Of a stretch of DNA of 64,000 nucleotides, positions 27,486 to 36,394 are shown piece by piece. The first letter of the stretch is position 1. The number at the start of each line of letters is the position of its first letter. Both the position numbers and the translations under genes were made by a program. The notes under the pieces are model-generated. The model saw only the letters and a program-made list of their open reading frames with translations, made no database searches and was not told the DNA's origin. Source of the DNA: Zhenhengia yiwuensis (GTDB taxonomy: Bacteria > Bacillota > Clostridia > Lachnospirales > Cellulosilyticaceae); contig NZ_JACRSY010000005.1 of the NCBI RefSeq assembly GCF_014384995.1, forward strand, positions 105,583 to 169,582. Reading direction: 5' to 3'.

Positions 27486-27943
27486 TATTCATTATTCTCT
27501 AGCTCTTGCTCTTGTATCATTTCTTCTACTATGGTAATGGCATCTGCAATGAATGTATTACATTTACTCTGAAGAAGGCCTTGCTCCTTGATGAATTTCA
27601 TACCTTCTTCTGTACCAATGTTATGGCCTAATAATTCTTTACATACAATAGTGCCATGCTTTTTAGCAAAACGTGCTTGAAACTCCTGAACCATTTTATA
27701 AGCCTTCATCTTGGTTTCTTGGTCACTTGCTTCTACTTGCCCGTATTTAAGGCCTAGTACCATCAGTGCACCTGTTACGCCACCACATGTTCCGCCGTGT
27801 CTCATACCACCACCAAATCCAGTGGCTACTCTCGCCGCCATCTCCTGGCTTAGGCCTAGCTCCTTGCAAAATGCAATGAGCACAGCTTGACTACAGTTAT
27901 AGCCTGCATCATGATGCTGGGCTGCTTGTAATTGTTTATTCAT
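27485..27943 (-). CDS. C_GCAxxG_C_C family protein
   Basis: 152 residues with the family's signature cysteines: NCSQAV, GGTCGGVTGAL and CKELLGHN, plus a C-terminal CNTFIADA. The family is widespread in anaerobes and suspected to be a redox or metal-linked protein; no reaction is established. It is a single gene with GAGGTGG before the ATG. Confidence 0.9.
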   Translation of the reverse strand: MNKQLQAAQHHDAGYNCSQAVLIAFCKELGLSQEMAARVATGFGGGMRHGGTCGGVTGALMVLGLKYGQVEASDQETKMKAYKMVQEFQARFAKKHGTIVCKELLGHNIGTEEGMKFIKEQGLLQSKCNTFIADAITIVEEMIQEQELENNE

Positions 27944-28015
27944 TGTCCACCTCTTCTATGTCACCCTTTATCGCTTCGCTCTAACTATAGCAAACTACGT
28001 CCTAGAATTCAAATC

Positions 28016-28783
28016 TTACTCAGCATCTATAATCGTTTGAGCCATTGCCACAAGGTCTTCTACTGGTAAGTCAATACCACTACCTCCTATTGAATAGAGG
28101 ATATCTCCTTCATGCCATTGAAGATATTGTACCTTTTCTACAAATACCTCATCCGTCCCAAAAGAAACCTCAATTTGTCCACTTTCAAGAGCTACTTGGT
28201 CTTCCTCTGTAAGCTCATAACTTTCTGGGACAAATTTATACATTTTCTCATAATAATAAAGAGAGGTGTCTTTATAAGTATCTATAAGTGTATTCCCTTC
28301 TCCTAACATCATATACTGTTCTGGCATTTTCTCTGCACTTAGCGTTACTTGTTTATCTGCCCCCTCTTGTTTATAACCTAAAGATAAACTTTTCGCTTCC
28401 ACAATAGGTCTATTCACATCATCTACTAAGGCATTCTCTCCAACGTGGCCCATGAAGAAGTTAAATCCACCAGGTAAACTTTCTACATATTTAGGTAAGA
28501 AACCTATATCCTTCTGTACAACAGCCTGCTCTGGGAAGCTACTATATCTCAGGCTACTATGCCCAATCCATGCTTTGCCTATAGAACTTCCTATAACTGT
28601 AATAGACACTAGTGCTAAGCAACTTACCATTACTGTGATTAATTTTTTCTTATTTTTAAATGAAAACTTTTTAGAACTCATATGCTTTTGCTCCTCCTCA
28701 TAAATACGTGCTTTAATTTGACTGAGTAAAACATCTTTTGCCTCTATTTCATCAGCCTTTTGAATGAATACTTTTTTAATCAT
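28016..28783 (-). CDS. DUF4367 membrane-anchored probable anti-sigma factor
   Basis: 255 residues: a charged cytoplasmic N-terminus (1-48), one membrane helix (about 49-68), and an extracellular part ending in a DUF4367 domain (QWHEGDILYSIGGSGIDLPVEDLVAMAQTI region, about 220-255). Its start overlaps the sigma gene stop by 4 bp. That pairing is the standard arrangement of an ECF sigma and its cognate membrane anti-sigma. The signal sensed is unknown. Confidence 0.82.
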   Translation of the reverse strand: MIKKVFIQKADEIEAKDVLLSQIKARIYEEEQKHMSSKKFSFKNKKKLITVMVSCLALVSITVIGSSIGKAWIGHSSLRYSSFPEQAVVQKDIGFLPKYVESLPGGFNFFMGHVGENALVDDVNRPIVEAKSLSLGYKQEGADKQVTLSAEKMPEQYMMLGEGNTLIDTYKDTSLYYYEKMYKFVPESYELTEEDQVALESGQIEVSFGTDEVFVEKVQYLQWHEGDILYSIGGSGIDLPVEDLVAMAQTIIDAE

Positions 28784-29346
28784 ACCCTCACAACCTTTCT
28801 TGGCTCAGTTTCTTCTTGCTCAAGTAAATGAAGCTTTAGTCTTTTTCTTGCTGTGTAAAGCCTTGATTTGACTGTTCCTTCGAAGCAGCCCATAACCTTT
28901 GCAATCTCTTTAACGGTCAGTTCGTTGTAGTAATACAAGATAAGCGTAGTCTGTAAAGGATAGTCTAGCCTTAAAATCTGTTCATACAAAGCCTCATACT
29001 CATATCTACTTTCTAAACTCTTTGCCCCTTCTATTAAATGAGCTTCTTCTATAAGCTCACTAATCGTCTCTGTTGGAACTAAACTTCTTTCCTTCTTTAT
29101 ACTTCGCCAAGCAGTCCTTGTTAAGAGCTTAAAGAACCAAGTCTTAAAACATTCGGGCTTTTTGAGCTTACCAATGGATAGATAACAAGTGGTAAAAGCC
29201 TCTTGTACGATATCTTCTGCCATCTGCTTATGTCCGGTCATAAGATAAACAGTCTTAATCGCCCTATTCTTGTCGCTTTCAAACAAATCCTCGAAAGCCT
29301 TCATATTCCCTTGTTGCACTGCTTTTACCAGCTCTATTTCATCCAT
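28780..29346 (-). CDS. ECF-type RNA polymerase sigma factor
   Basis: 188 residues with sigma region 2 (YLMTGHKQMAEDIVQEAFTT, about 34-53) and region 4 (ELTVKEIAKVMGCFEGTVKSRLYTARKRLK, about 140-170). It is of the SigW/SigV-like size class. It forms a translationally coupled pair with the downstream DUF4367 protein. Target promoters were not identified, and it has no clear relation to the UviA-like sigma at 46.7 kb. Confidence 0.92.
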   Translation of the reverse strand: MDEIELVKAVQQGNMKAFEDLFESDKNRAIKTVYLMTGHKQMAEDIVQEAFTTCYLSIGKLKKPECFKTWFFKLLTRTAWRSIKKERSLVPTETISELIEEAHLIEGAKSLESRYEYEALYEQILRLDYPLQTTLILYYYNELTVKEIAKVMGCFEGTVKSRLYTARKRLKLHLLEQEETEPRKVVRV

Positions 29347-29433
29347 CTTACTTCCTCCTTCTTAGGTGCACCTATTTATAAAGAGACACGTTTTCATCCT
29401 TTGGTTCATTTTAATTGATATTTTTTATAAAAA

Positions 29434-29463
29434 ATAAGGTGAAGCCCTGTATCTTCACCTTAT
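29434..29463. terminator. terminator between ECF sigma and GGDEF/EAL genes
   Basis: The 11-bp stem ATAAGGTGAAG/CTTCACCTTAT has A and T runs on both sides. On the minus strand it ends upstream of nothing obvious but lies just beyond the GGDEF/EAL stop, so it probably serves that gene. Confidence 0.65.
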
Positions 29464-29489
29464 CATTTATCTTATTACGTATCCACCTT

Positions 29490-32408
29490 TTATTTTTCAT
29501 TAAAATAGTGCTCAAAAGCTTCTTTTGTAAGAGGTTTAGCAAAATAATAACCTTGCGCTAGGTTACATCCTATTTCCCTTAATACGTCTACCTGTTCTTT
29601 GGTTTCAACCCCTTCTATAACTGTTTTCATCTTAAGTACCTTAGCAATATCTACAATATGACGAATAATCTCTATATCATTCTCTGTTAAAACATGATGA
29701 TTGAGAAATTCCTTATCGATTTTAATCACATCGACATGAATATCTTTTAACATATTAAAAGAAGAATAACCACTTCCAAAGTCATCTAGGGAGATAGAGA
29801 AACCTAACTGCTTAAGCTTTGCTACAACCTGCATAGCCTTCTCCATATTCGTTGAAAATGCACTTTCTGTCAGCTCCAGTTCAATATACTTGGTACTTAC
29901 TTGACACCCCTTTATAATCTCCATAAGTGTCTCACATAAGCCTTCTGATAAAAGTGTTACTTGGGAGATATTAACCGATACTCTAGGAAGAGGACGAACA
30001 CCTCCATGCTGCCACTGTCTAATAAGCTTACAGATTTCCTCAAACATATATAAATCTAAGCGTATAATGAAACCATTCTGCTCAAAAAGTGGAATAAACT
30101 CATCTGGATAAACCCCCTCACCATTAGGTCTATACCAGCGCACGAGAGCTTCTGCTCCCTCTACCTTCTCTGTTAATAAATTAACCTTAGGCTGTAAAAC
30201 GATCGTAAATTCCTGCGTATATAAAGCCTGCTCCATCTCTAGGATAATCTGGCGTTGCTTTTGAATTTGGGCATTTAATTCTACTGTGTATTCTGCAATA
30301 GAATCCCCATACTGTCCTTTTACTCTTCTCCGTGCTATATTAGCGCAGTCAATCATATGGGAAATATCCTGCTTTAAATCCGTGATTTTATAAATGCCTA
30401 TATTAAAGGTAGGATGATGATTAAGCTTTTTAAGTTCTGGAATAGCTTCTACTATATTCTTCCTATAATCATCTAGAACTTTTGGGGCACTTAAGTCTTT
30501 TAGATTTGTAAAGATTAAAAATATATCTGAACCTTCCCTTGCTAAAAAAGTTTGGTTTTTAGCTGATGCTTGAAGCTCTCTCGCTAATACTTGTAATACC
30601 TTATTCCCTACTTCATACCCTACCCAATTATTAATATAACTAAAATTATCCACATCTAAAGCAAGCAATGCATATTCTCCAGGCTCTGCATTTTCTAGAG
30701 CTTTAGCAATATCTAACTTAAACTTTGTAAGGGTTGATAACCCGGTAATCGGATCCTCGTATGCTACTTTTTGCATCGCTTTTTTCTTGCTATCTACAAC
30801 ATATACGATAACAATAATGAAACATACGATCATAAGGAGTACTCGAATGATTATCCTAATAATTTCCAGAAAATTCCTTTCTATTATATCTTTTATAGAC
30901 CTTGCCCTCACATGTTCTATTGTATTAGCAAAAATAATAGAATTTATCTTATCTTTTGAAATAGCTGTACTCGCTTTATTCAAAATGGCAACAAACTCTT
31001 TAGGTAAATTTTTAGGTAAATTTTTAGATACCCCTAAGTCAATATCTAACTCAATTCCTGTAGGATATGCTAAATAATTTTTATTATTACCATACTTAAC
31101 AAGCTCATTAAAAGTATATAAGGATGTCACTACCAAATCTGTTTCTTCTCTTGAAAGTAATTCGGATACATCTGTAATAGCATAGTATTGCTGTATGACT
31201 ATATCTGGATATCTCTTTGCCAGTTGGTTAACATCTATGTTATCAAGCTGAGCAATTCCTGCTGTTAAAGACTTTGATACATCTAAAGCTTTAGGGGCTA
31301 CAAAAACCATAGAGACTGATAAAATTTTATTGGTTAAATACATAGGTACCCCATAACGCTCTTTATGATAACTTGCATACAAATCAGCTCTTCCTTCACA
31401 CTGACCTGTATCATGTGTAGAGGGGATATATTCAAACTCAATACCACACTGCTTACCTATTTCATTCAATAAATCAACTACAATCCCTCTGCCCTCTCCA
31501 GTTTTAGAATCTATGTACTGAAGTGGAACAGCCCAAGGCTCTATCTCAACTACAAGTTTAGGATAAGCTTTTATTATATCCAGTTCTTCTTTAGTATATG
31601 TTGGCGTACCCATAAGCCTATCCCCATAGTACTTGTGATAAAGATCCCCTTGAAAATCAACCTGATTTAAACGAATAGCTTGTAGTGCCTCCTCTAACTG
31701 CTCCAAAATTTCTGGATTACCTTTGCTCGTTGCATAATAGAAAGGCCTATTGGCTATTTTTCCTACAATTTTTATATTAGGGATATGATAAAGACTTCCA
31801 CTTATAAGCACATCATACTTACCATCTCTTAGTTCATCGTCAATATTACTACTCCCAGCCTCTACAAACTCTACCTCTATATTGTTTTTTTGGCAGTAGG
31901 ACTTCATTTCATTTAAATAAAAACTTTGATTTTGTACACCTACGCGCATCCCATTGAAATCTTCAAAATCCTTATAGTAAAAGGGACTCTCTTCATACGC
32001 ATAGATTAGTCCAAATTCATAGCCAAAATTAGCTTCTGTAAAATCAAAAACTTCTTCTCTCTCAAGTGTTTTCTGCATAGGGCCAAAAATATCAATCTCT
32101 CCCTTTTGGAGCATTTCTAGCCCTTCCTCCAAAGTACAAGGAATATACTCATACTCCCATCCTGTATACTTTGAGATTTCATCAAAATAATCATAGCCAT
32201 AGCCCTTTTTATTTTCATCTTCCCAATCTATCAAGGTCCCATAATTAGGTATATAGCCAATTTTTATCTTTTGCTCACTGGCATATAAATAATCTATATC
32301 TACTAGAGCAAATATAAAAATCATAATACATAGGGCTATATATCCCCTCTTGCTTACCTTATTTATCTCCTTCACCCCCTTATTTCTATCTGTCTTATAA
32401 AGAGTCAT
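29490..32408 (-). CDS. sensor protein with two SBP_bac_3 domains, degenerate GGDEF and EAL
   Basis: 972 residues. A signal-anchor (about 22-42) is followed by two periplasmic solute-binding type 3 domains (about 48-265 and 280-495), a membrane helix near 510-530, GGDEF (about 545-695) and EAL (about 715-965). The GGDEF signature is changed to REGSDIF, so cyclase activity is unlikely. The EAL site looks intact (EALVRW, LELTES, LDDFGSGYSS, EGVET), so it is probably a ligand-controlled c-di-GMP phosphodiesterase. Amino-acid-like ligands are typical for the sensor domains. The start lacks a strong ribosome site. Confidence 0.9.
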   Translation of the reverse strand: MTLYKTDRNKGVKEINKVSKRGYIALCIMIFIFALVDIDYLYASEQKIKIGYIPNYGTLIDWEDENKKGYGYDYFDEISKYTGWEYEYIPCTLEEGLEMLQKGEIDIFGPMQKTLEREEVFDFTEANFGYEFGLIYAYEESPFYYKDFEDFNGMRVGVQNQSFYLNEMKSYCQKNNIEVEFVEAGSSNIDDELRDGKYDVLISGSLYHIPNIKIVGKIANRPFYYATSKGNPEILEQLEEALQAIRLNQVDFQGDLYHKYYGDRLMGTPTYTKEELDIIKAYPKLVVEIEPWAVPLQYIDSKTGEGRGIVVDLLNEIGKQCGIEFEYIPSTHDTGQCEGRADLYASYHKERYGVPMYLTNKILSVSMVFVAPKALDVSKSLTAGIAQLDNIDVNQLAKRYPDIVIQQYYAITDVSELLSREETDLVVTSLYTFNELVKYGNNKNYLAYPTGIELDIDLGVSKNLPKNLPKEFVAILNKASTAISKDKINSIIFANTIEHVRARSIKDIIERNFLEIIRIIIRVLLMIVCFIIVIVYVVDSKKKAMQKVAYEDPITGLSTLTKFKLDIAKALENAEPGEYALLALDVDNFSYINNWVGYEVGNKVLQVLARELQASAKNQTFLAREGSDIFLIFTNLKDLSAPKVLDDYRKNIVEAIPELKKLNHHPTFNIGIYKITDLKQDISHMIDCANIARRRVKGQYGDSIAEYTVELNAQIQKQRQIILEMEQALYTQEFTIVLQPKVNLLTEKVEGAEALVRWYRPNGEGVYPDEFIPLFEQNGFIIRLDLYMFEEICKLIRQWQHGGVRPLPRVSVNISQVTLLSEGLCETLMEIIKGCQVSTKYIELELTESAFSTNMEKAMQVVAKLKQLGFSISLDDFGSGYSSFNMLKDIHVDVIKIDKEFLNHHVLTENDIEIIRHIVDIAKVLKMKTVIEGVETKEQVDVLREIGCNLAQGYYFAKPLTKEAFEHYFNEK

Positions 32409-32524
32409 CTTTCTATTTTATTATTTCGCGTGTTATCATTCAATTCATTTCTAATGATTTTCTTCATTCTTTTACAAATTTATTTATATTTCAACATATT
32501 TTTATCCTTATATCCTTTAATTTA

Positions 32525-32581
32525 TTATAAATGCACAAAAGGGATAAATAGGTTCTATTTATCCCTTTTGTGCATTTATAA
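32525..32581. terminator. perfect 27-bp inverted repeat, bidirectional terminator
   Basis: A 27-bp perfect stem (32525-32551 with 32555-32581) and a 3-nt loop sit 9 bp after the purine nucleoside phosphorylase stop on the minus strand. It is unusually long for a terminator. Confidence 0.85.
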
Positions 32582-32589
32582 TTTTTATC

Positions 32590-33405
32590 TTATTTCATTC
32601 CTTCTATAACTCTAGCAACCCATTTGCAAAGATTGGCTGATGCTTTTTGTGCTGTCTCTACTACTCTTTGGTGTGAATGCTTGCACTCCTGAATACCTGT
32701 TGCCATATTGGTGATACATGAGATACCTAATACTTTCATCCCTAAATAGTTCGCTACAATAGTCTCTGGCACTGTAGACATACCGATTGCATCAATTCCC
32801 ATACGTGCATAGCTACGGATTTCTGCTGCTGTTTCATAGTATGGACCTGTACAAGCTGCATAGACACCTTGTTTATAAGCTACACCTATTTCATCTGCTA
32901 ATTTCTTTGCATTTTCCATCAGTTCTAAGCTATAAGGCTCTGACATATCTGGGAAACGTGGTCCGAAACGCTCATCATTAAGGCCAATAAGTGGATTTGT
33001 ACCCATAAGGTTGATGAAATCATCAATCAGCATAAGTGTACCGGGTTCAAAATCTGTATTGATACCCCCACAAGCATTGGTTACAATCATGTTTTCAATA
33101 CCTAATTGTTTCATTACATATACGGGATAGGTAACTTCTTTCATCGTGTACCCTTCATAATAGTGGAAACGTCCTTGCATAAGCATAACTTCCACACCTT
33201 TAATCGTACCAAATACTAATTGTCCTGCATGCCCCTCTACTGTAGACTGTGGGAAATGAGGAATCTCTTCATATTTAATCGTTTGTTTATTTTCTACTAA
33301 ATCAACTAAGTCCCCTAAACCAGAACCTAAGATGACCCCAATCTTTGGACGGTAAGTTACCTGATTTAAAATATACTCTTTTGTTTCCATAACTCGTTCG
33401 TACAT
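32590..33405 (-). CDS. punA: purine nucleoside phosphorylase
   Basis: 271 residues of the trimeric PNP family (high-molecular-weight type II). The phosphate loop VILGSGLG is near residue 24, with HAGQLVFG, NACGGIN and IGMSTVPET. It cleaves inosine and guanosine (and deoxy forms) with phosphate to base and ribose-1-phosphate for purine salvage. AAGGAGG precedes the ATG. No purine riboswitch was seen in the short leader. Confidence 0.95.
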   Translation of the reverse strand: MYERVMETKEYILNQVTYRPKIGVILGSGLGDLVDLVENKQTIKYEEIPHFPQSTVEGHAGQLVFGTIKGVEVMLMQGRFHYYEGYTMKEVTYPVYVMKQLGIENMIVTNACGGINTDFEPGTLMLIDDFINLMGTNPLIGLNDERFGPRFPDMSEPYSLELMENAKKLADEIGVAYKQGVYAACTGPYYETAAEIRSYARMGIDAIGMSTVPETIVANYLGMKVLGISCITNMATGIQECKHSHQRVVETAQKASANLCKWVARVIEGMK

Positions 33406-33495
33406 ACTTTATGCCTCCTTATGCTCTAAATATGATGTCATTTGTATCCTACATACTTATTATACACGATATTTTAAATTTATTTAGGCTCTATT

Positions 33496-33951
33496 TTAAT
33501 CCTTATTCTTATGCCCACTTATTTTGAAAGTACAAGAGACCTGGCCCTCTTTCCACTCTCCAATCACTTCAATAATATAAGTTCCTTCCTCTTCCGGTAT
33601 TGTCAAAGTATTTGGTGCAGCAGTTAATTGACATTCACCTGGTTCCCCCCAATTAACTACCTTAAAGCTAATAGGTTCCTTAGAAAAAACTAAATCGAGT
33701 TTCGCCCCTACTGGGACTCTATTCCCCTCCATACCCTTCGCAATATCCTCAGGACTAGCCTCATCTACAATAACAGACTCCTCCCCCCATAATCCACTCT
33801 TTGTCGTCCAGTTATATCCACCTTTCATAACTTCAATCACTTCACCCTTATACATGACCTCTAAATCAGGTATATCCATCCCACTTTCTACATTGCACCC
33901 TACAATCCCCAAAAGCATAATACTTAATAATAGGACCAGTACTTTCCTCAT
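33496..33951 (-). CDS. small lipoprotein of unknown function
   Basis: 151 residues: signal peptide with lipobox LGIVGC (Cys19), then a mostly beta-strand extracellular domain with a GGYNWTTKSGLWGEE segment. No catalytic motif is evident. It is a single gene upstream (in the minus sense) of a repeat array that occupies the 1.1 kb to murA. Confidence 0.75.
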   Translation of the reverse strand: MRKVLVLLLSIMLLGIVGCNVESGMDIPDLEVMYKGEVIEVMKGGYNWTTKSGLWGEESVIVDEASPEDIAKGMEGNRVPVGAKLDLVFSKEPISFKVVNWGEPGECQLTAAPNTLTIPEEEGTYIIEVIGEWKEGQVSCTFKISGHKNKD

Positions 33952-34256
33952 CCATAACCCTCTTTTCTCTATACTCTATACCCTATTAGACTCCCCAACT
34001 CTCCTAAAGGTTCCTTCGCAGGGCCCCTTGCAGTGTTTATGAACCCATTGAGCTTAGAGGTTCTTAGCGTTCTAGAAGCAGAAATTGGAAGCTTCTCCTC
34101 AGCCACCTCATGTGGCTCTTTCTTCTTTTCGTTAGATATCCGTGGGTAGGGGACTCTGTAGGCTTCCTTTGAAGTCCCCTCCTCTCTTTATACACGAAGT
34201 GCATAAGGGCTAGATGGAGAGAGGCTCTGAAAGCTTCCTTCGCGAGGCTCCTTGCC

Positions 34257-34439
34257 GGTGGCTGAGGAGAAACTGGAAATTTCCTTTGAAAGGTTGCTTA
34301 GAACCTCTTTGTGAAAATGGGTTCATAGTACTTAGCTGCACTGTTTGAGCGTAGCGAGTTTGCAGCGTTTATGAACCCATTGAGCTTAGAGGTTCTTAGC
34401 GTTCTAGAAGTAGAAATTGGAAGCTTCTCCTCAGCCACC
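34257..34439 (+). repeat. full-length hairpin element, array unit 2
   Basis: 183 nt that fold on themselves: closing stem GGTGGCTGAGGAG/CTCCTCAGCCACC (13 bp), then GCTTAGAACCTCT/AGAGGTTCTTAGC, AATGGGTTCATA/TATGAACCCATT (12 bp perfect), and the tip stem GCTGCA/TGCAGC around TGTTTGAGCGTAGCGAGTT. The copy at 34590-34772 has the same stems. Confidence 0.8.
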
Positions 34440-34589
34440 TCATGCGACTCTTTCTTCCTTTCGTTAGACGGGCGTGGGTAGGGAGACTCTGTAGACCTCC
34501 TTTGAAGTCCCCTCCTCTCTTTATACACGAAGTGCATAAGGGCTAGGCGGAGAGAGGCTCTGAAAGCTTCCTTCGCGAGGCTCCTTGCC

Positions 34590-34772
34590 GGTGGCTGAGG
34601 AGAAACTGGAAATTTCCTTTGAAAGGTTGCTTAGAACCTCTTTGTGAAAATGGGTTCATAGTACTTAGCTGCACTGTTTGAGTGTAGCGAGTTTGCAGCG
34701 TTTATGAACCCATTGAGCTTAGAGGTTCTTAGCCTTCTAGAAGTAGAAATTGGAAGCTTCTCCTCAGCCACC
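34590..34772 (+). repeat. full-length hairpin element, array unit 3
   Basis: Near-identical to the unit 333 bp upstream. The tip reads TTTGAGTGTAGCGAGTT, a single base change in the inner loop; all outer stems are kept. Confidence 0.8.
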
Positions 34773-34804
34773 TCATGTGACTCTTTCTTCCTTTCGTTAG
34801 ACGA

Positions 34805-34987
34805 GTGTGGGTAGAGGGCTCTGTAGGCTTCCTTTGAAAGATTGATTAGAGCCTCTTAGAGAAGATGTACTCATGGATCTTAGCGAACTGTTTGAGCGTA
34901 GCGAGTTGTGAGCGTTCATGAGGACATCAAACTTAGAGGCTCTTATCAACCTGGAAACAGAAGACGGAAGAGTTCCTCTACCCACAC
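34805..34987 (+). repeat. divergent hairpin element, array unit 4
   Basis: The closing stem is GTGTGGGTAGAGG/CCTCTACCCACAC, 13 bp perfect but different in sequence from units 2 and 3. The tip stem is GCGAAC/GTGAGC, which pairs with a tandem G-A/A-G mismatch in its middle, around TGTTTGAGCGTAGCGAGTT. Confidence 0.75.
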
Positions 34988-35038
34988 CTTTCATCTCACG
35001 CATACCAAAAAAAGGAGCCGCCCCAGGCAACTCCCTCA

Positions 35039-36289
35039 TTAAATTCTTGTTATATCAGCACCAAGTGCTCTCATTTTCTCTTCTACACACTCATAGCCTC
35101 TGTCGATATACTTAATCTCATTAATATAAGTCTCACCATCAGCTTTGAGTCCTGCAAGAATCATGGCAGCCCCTGCTCTAAGGTCTGTTGCAGTCACTTC
35201 ACTTCCTTGTAGCTGGCTTACACCTTCAATTTCTGCTTTATTACCATATACAGTAATGTTTGTACCCATATTATTTAACTGATCAACATATTGGAAGCGA
35301 TTTTCAAATACGCTCTCAAGCATTGTGCTTCTGCCCATTGCCGTACTAAGAAGCACTGTCATTTGTGGCTGAAGATCTGTTGGGAATCCTGGATGAGGTA
35401 AAGTTTTGACGTTCGTTGCAATAAGATCTTTACCTGCTGATACATGAATATAGTCATCTCCCTCTTCAATCTCCACACCCATCTCACGCATTTTGAGTGA
35501 CACAGACTCCATATGTTCAGGAATAATATTCCGTACATATACCTCTCCACCTGTGATAGCTGCTGCCATCATATAAGTTCCTGCTTCAATTTGATCAGGA
35601 ATAATGGAGTATTTCCCACCTTGTAGCTTCTCTACACCTTTAACGCGAATAACATCTGTACCTGCACCTTTGATGTTTGCGCCCATCATGTTAAGGAAGT
35701 TCGCCACATCTACAATATGAGGCTCTTTTGCAGCATTTTCGATAGTAGTTGTCCCTTCTGCTAGAACTGCTGCTAACATGATGTTGATTGTTGCACCTAC
35801 ACTCACCACATCAAGATAAATGTGTGTACCTTTTAACTTTTCTGCTGTTGCGTAAATTGTCTCTCCTCGCACTTCAACATTCGCTCCAAGTGCTTCAAAA
35901 CCTTTAATATGCTGGTCAATTGGGCGTTTTCCAAAGTTACAACCACCTGGCATAGCAACTTCTGCTTTCCCAAAACGTCCAAGAAGGGCTCCTATAAGGT
36001 AATAGGACGCTCTCATCTTCCCTATACTTTCCTCTGTAGCACAGTAACTGTATACGGTTGTTGCATCCACTTTAACAGTGTGTTTATCTTCAAAACTTGT
36101 AATAGCTCCTAAAGATTGCATCGCTTCAGTTAATAAAACTACATCCTTAATATATGGTAAATTTTCAATTTCACATATTCCATCTACTAAAAGTGCAGCG
36201 GGTAGTATAGCCACTGCTGCATTTTTAGCGCCACTAATTACTACATCTCCGGTTAGGCGTTTACCACCTCGTATACATAGCTTGCTCAA
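35039..36289 (-). CDS. murA: UDP-N-acetylglucosamine 1-carboxyvinyltransferase
   Basis: About 416 residues of the EPSP-synthase-like fold. It transfers enolpyruvate from PEP to UDP-GlcNAc, the first committed step of peptidoglycan synthesis. The N-terminal GGKRLTGDVVISGAKNAA substrate motif and the catalytic cysteine in MPGGCNFGKRPID (fosfomycin target) are present. TTG 36289 is the likely start because AGAGGTG overlaps the alternative GTG at 36298. It ends close to the YycI/YycH/Wal genes, grouping wall functions. Confidence 0.95.
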   Translation of the reverse strand: MSKLCIRGGKRLTGDVVISGAKNAAVAILPAALLVDGICEIENLPYIKDVVLLTEAMQSLGAITSFEDKHTVKVDATTVYSYCATEESIGKMRASYYLIGALLGRFGKAEVAMPGGCNFGKRPIDQHIKGFEALGANVEVRGETIYATAEKLKGTHIYLDVVSVGATINIMLAAVLAEGTTTIENAAKEPHIVDVANFLNMMGANIKGAGTDVIRVKGVEKLQGGKYSIIPDQIEAGTYMMAAAITGGEVYVRNIIPEHMESVSLKMREMGVEIEEGDDYIHVSAGKDLIATNVKTLPHPGFPTDLQPQMTVLLSTAMGRSTMLESVFENRFQYVDQLNNMGTNITVYGNKAEIEGVSQLQGSEVTATDLRAGAAMILAGLKADGETYINEIKYIDRGYECVEEKMRALGADITRI

Positions 36290-36394
36290 CCTAAACACCT
36301 CTTAATTTGTATTTATTATTTTCGTTTAACTCTTGTTATATCTATTGCAACATGGCCTATCGCGCCTCAGAATTAGTCAATTTTCATTATACCA

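Larger units (their letters stand above)
34005..34995 (+). repeat. tandem array of GAGCGTAGCGAG hairpin elements, period about 333 bp
   Basis: The segment GAACCCATTG starts at 34041, 34373 and 34706, giving periods of 332 and 333 bp. Each full unit has a long hairpin with the conserved tip, a GGGGACT/AGTCCCC-type hairpin, and a second hairpin (CCTCTCT/AGAGAGG, for example 34181-34224). The first unit has lost its left hairpin arm; the fourth differs most. Short open frames here are by-products of the repeats. The region 33952-35038 holds no convincing gene. Confidence 0.85.

Noticed and set aside
29490..32408. Active diguanylate cyclase
   Set aside because: The GGDEF signature is replaced by EGSDI, so cyclase activity is unlikely; it is kept only as a phosphodiesterase candidate.
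33406..33495. Purine riboswitch before the purine nucleoside phosphorylase gene
   Set aside because: The 90-bp leader lacks the conserved three-way junction sequences.
34298..35115. Several short open frames within the 34-35 kb region
   Set aside because: They arise from the tandem hairpin repeats, have no ribosome sites, and repeat with the repeat unit.
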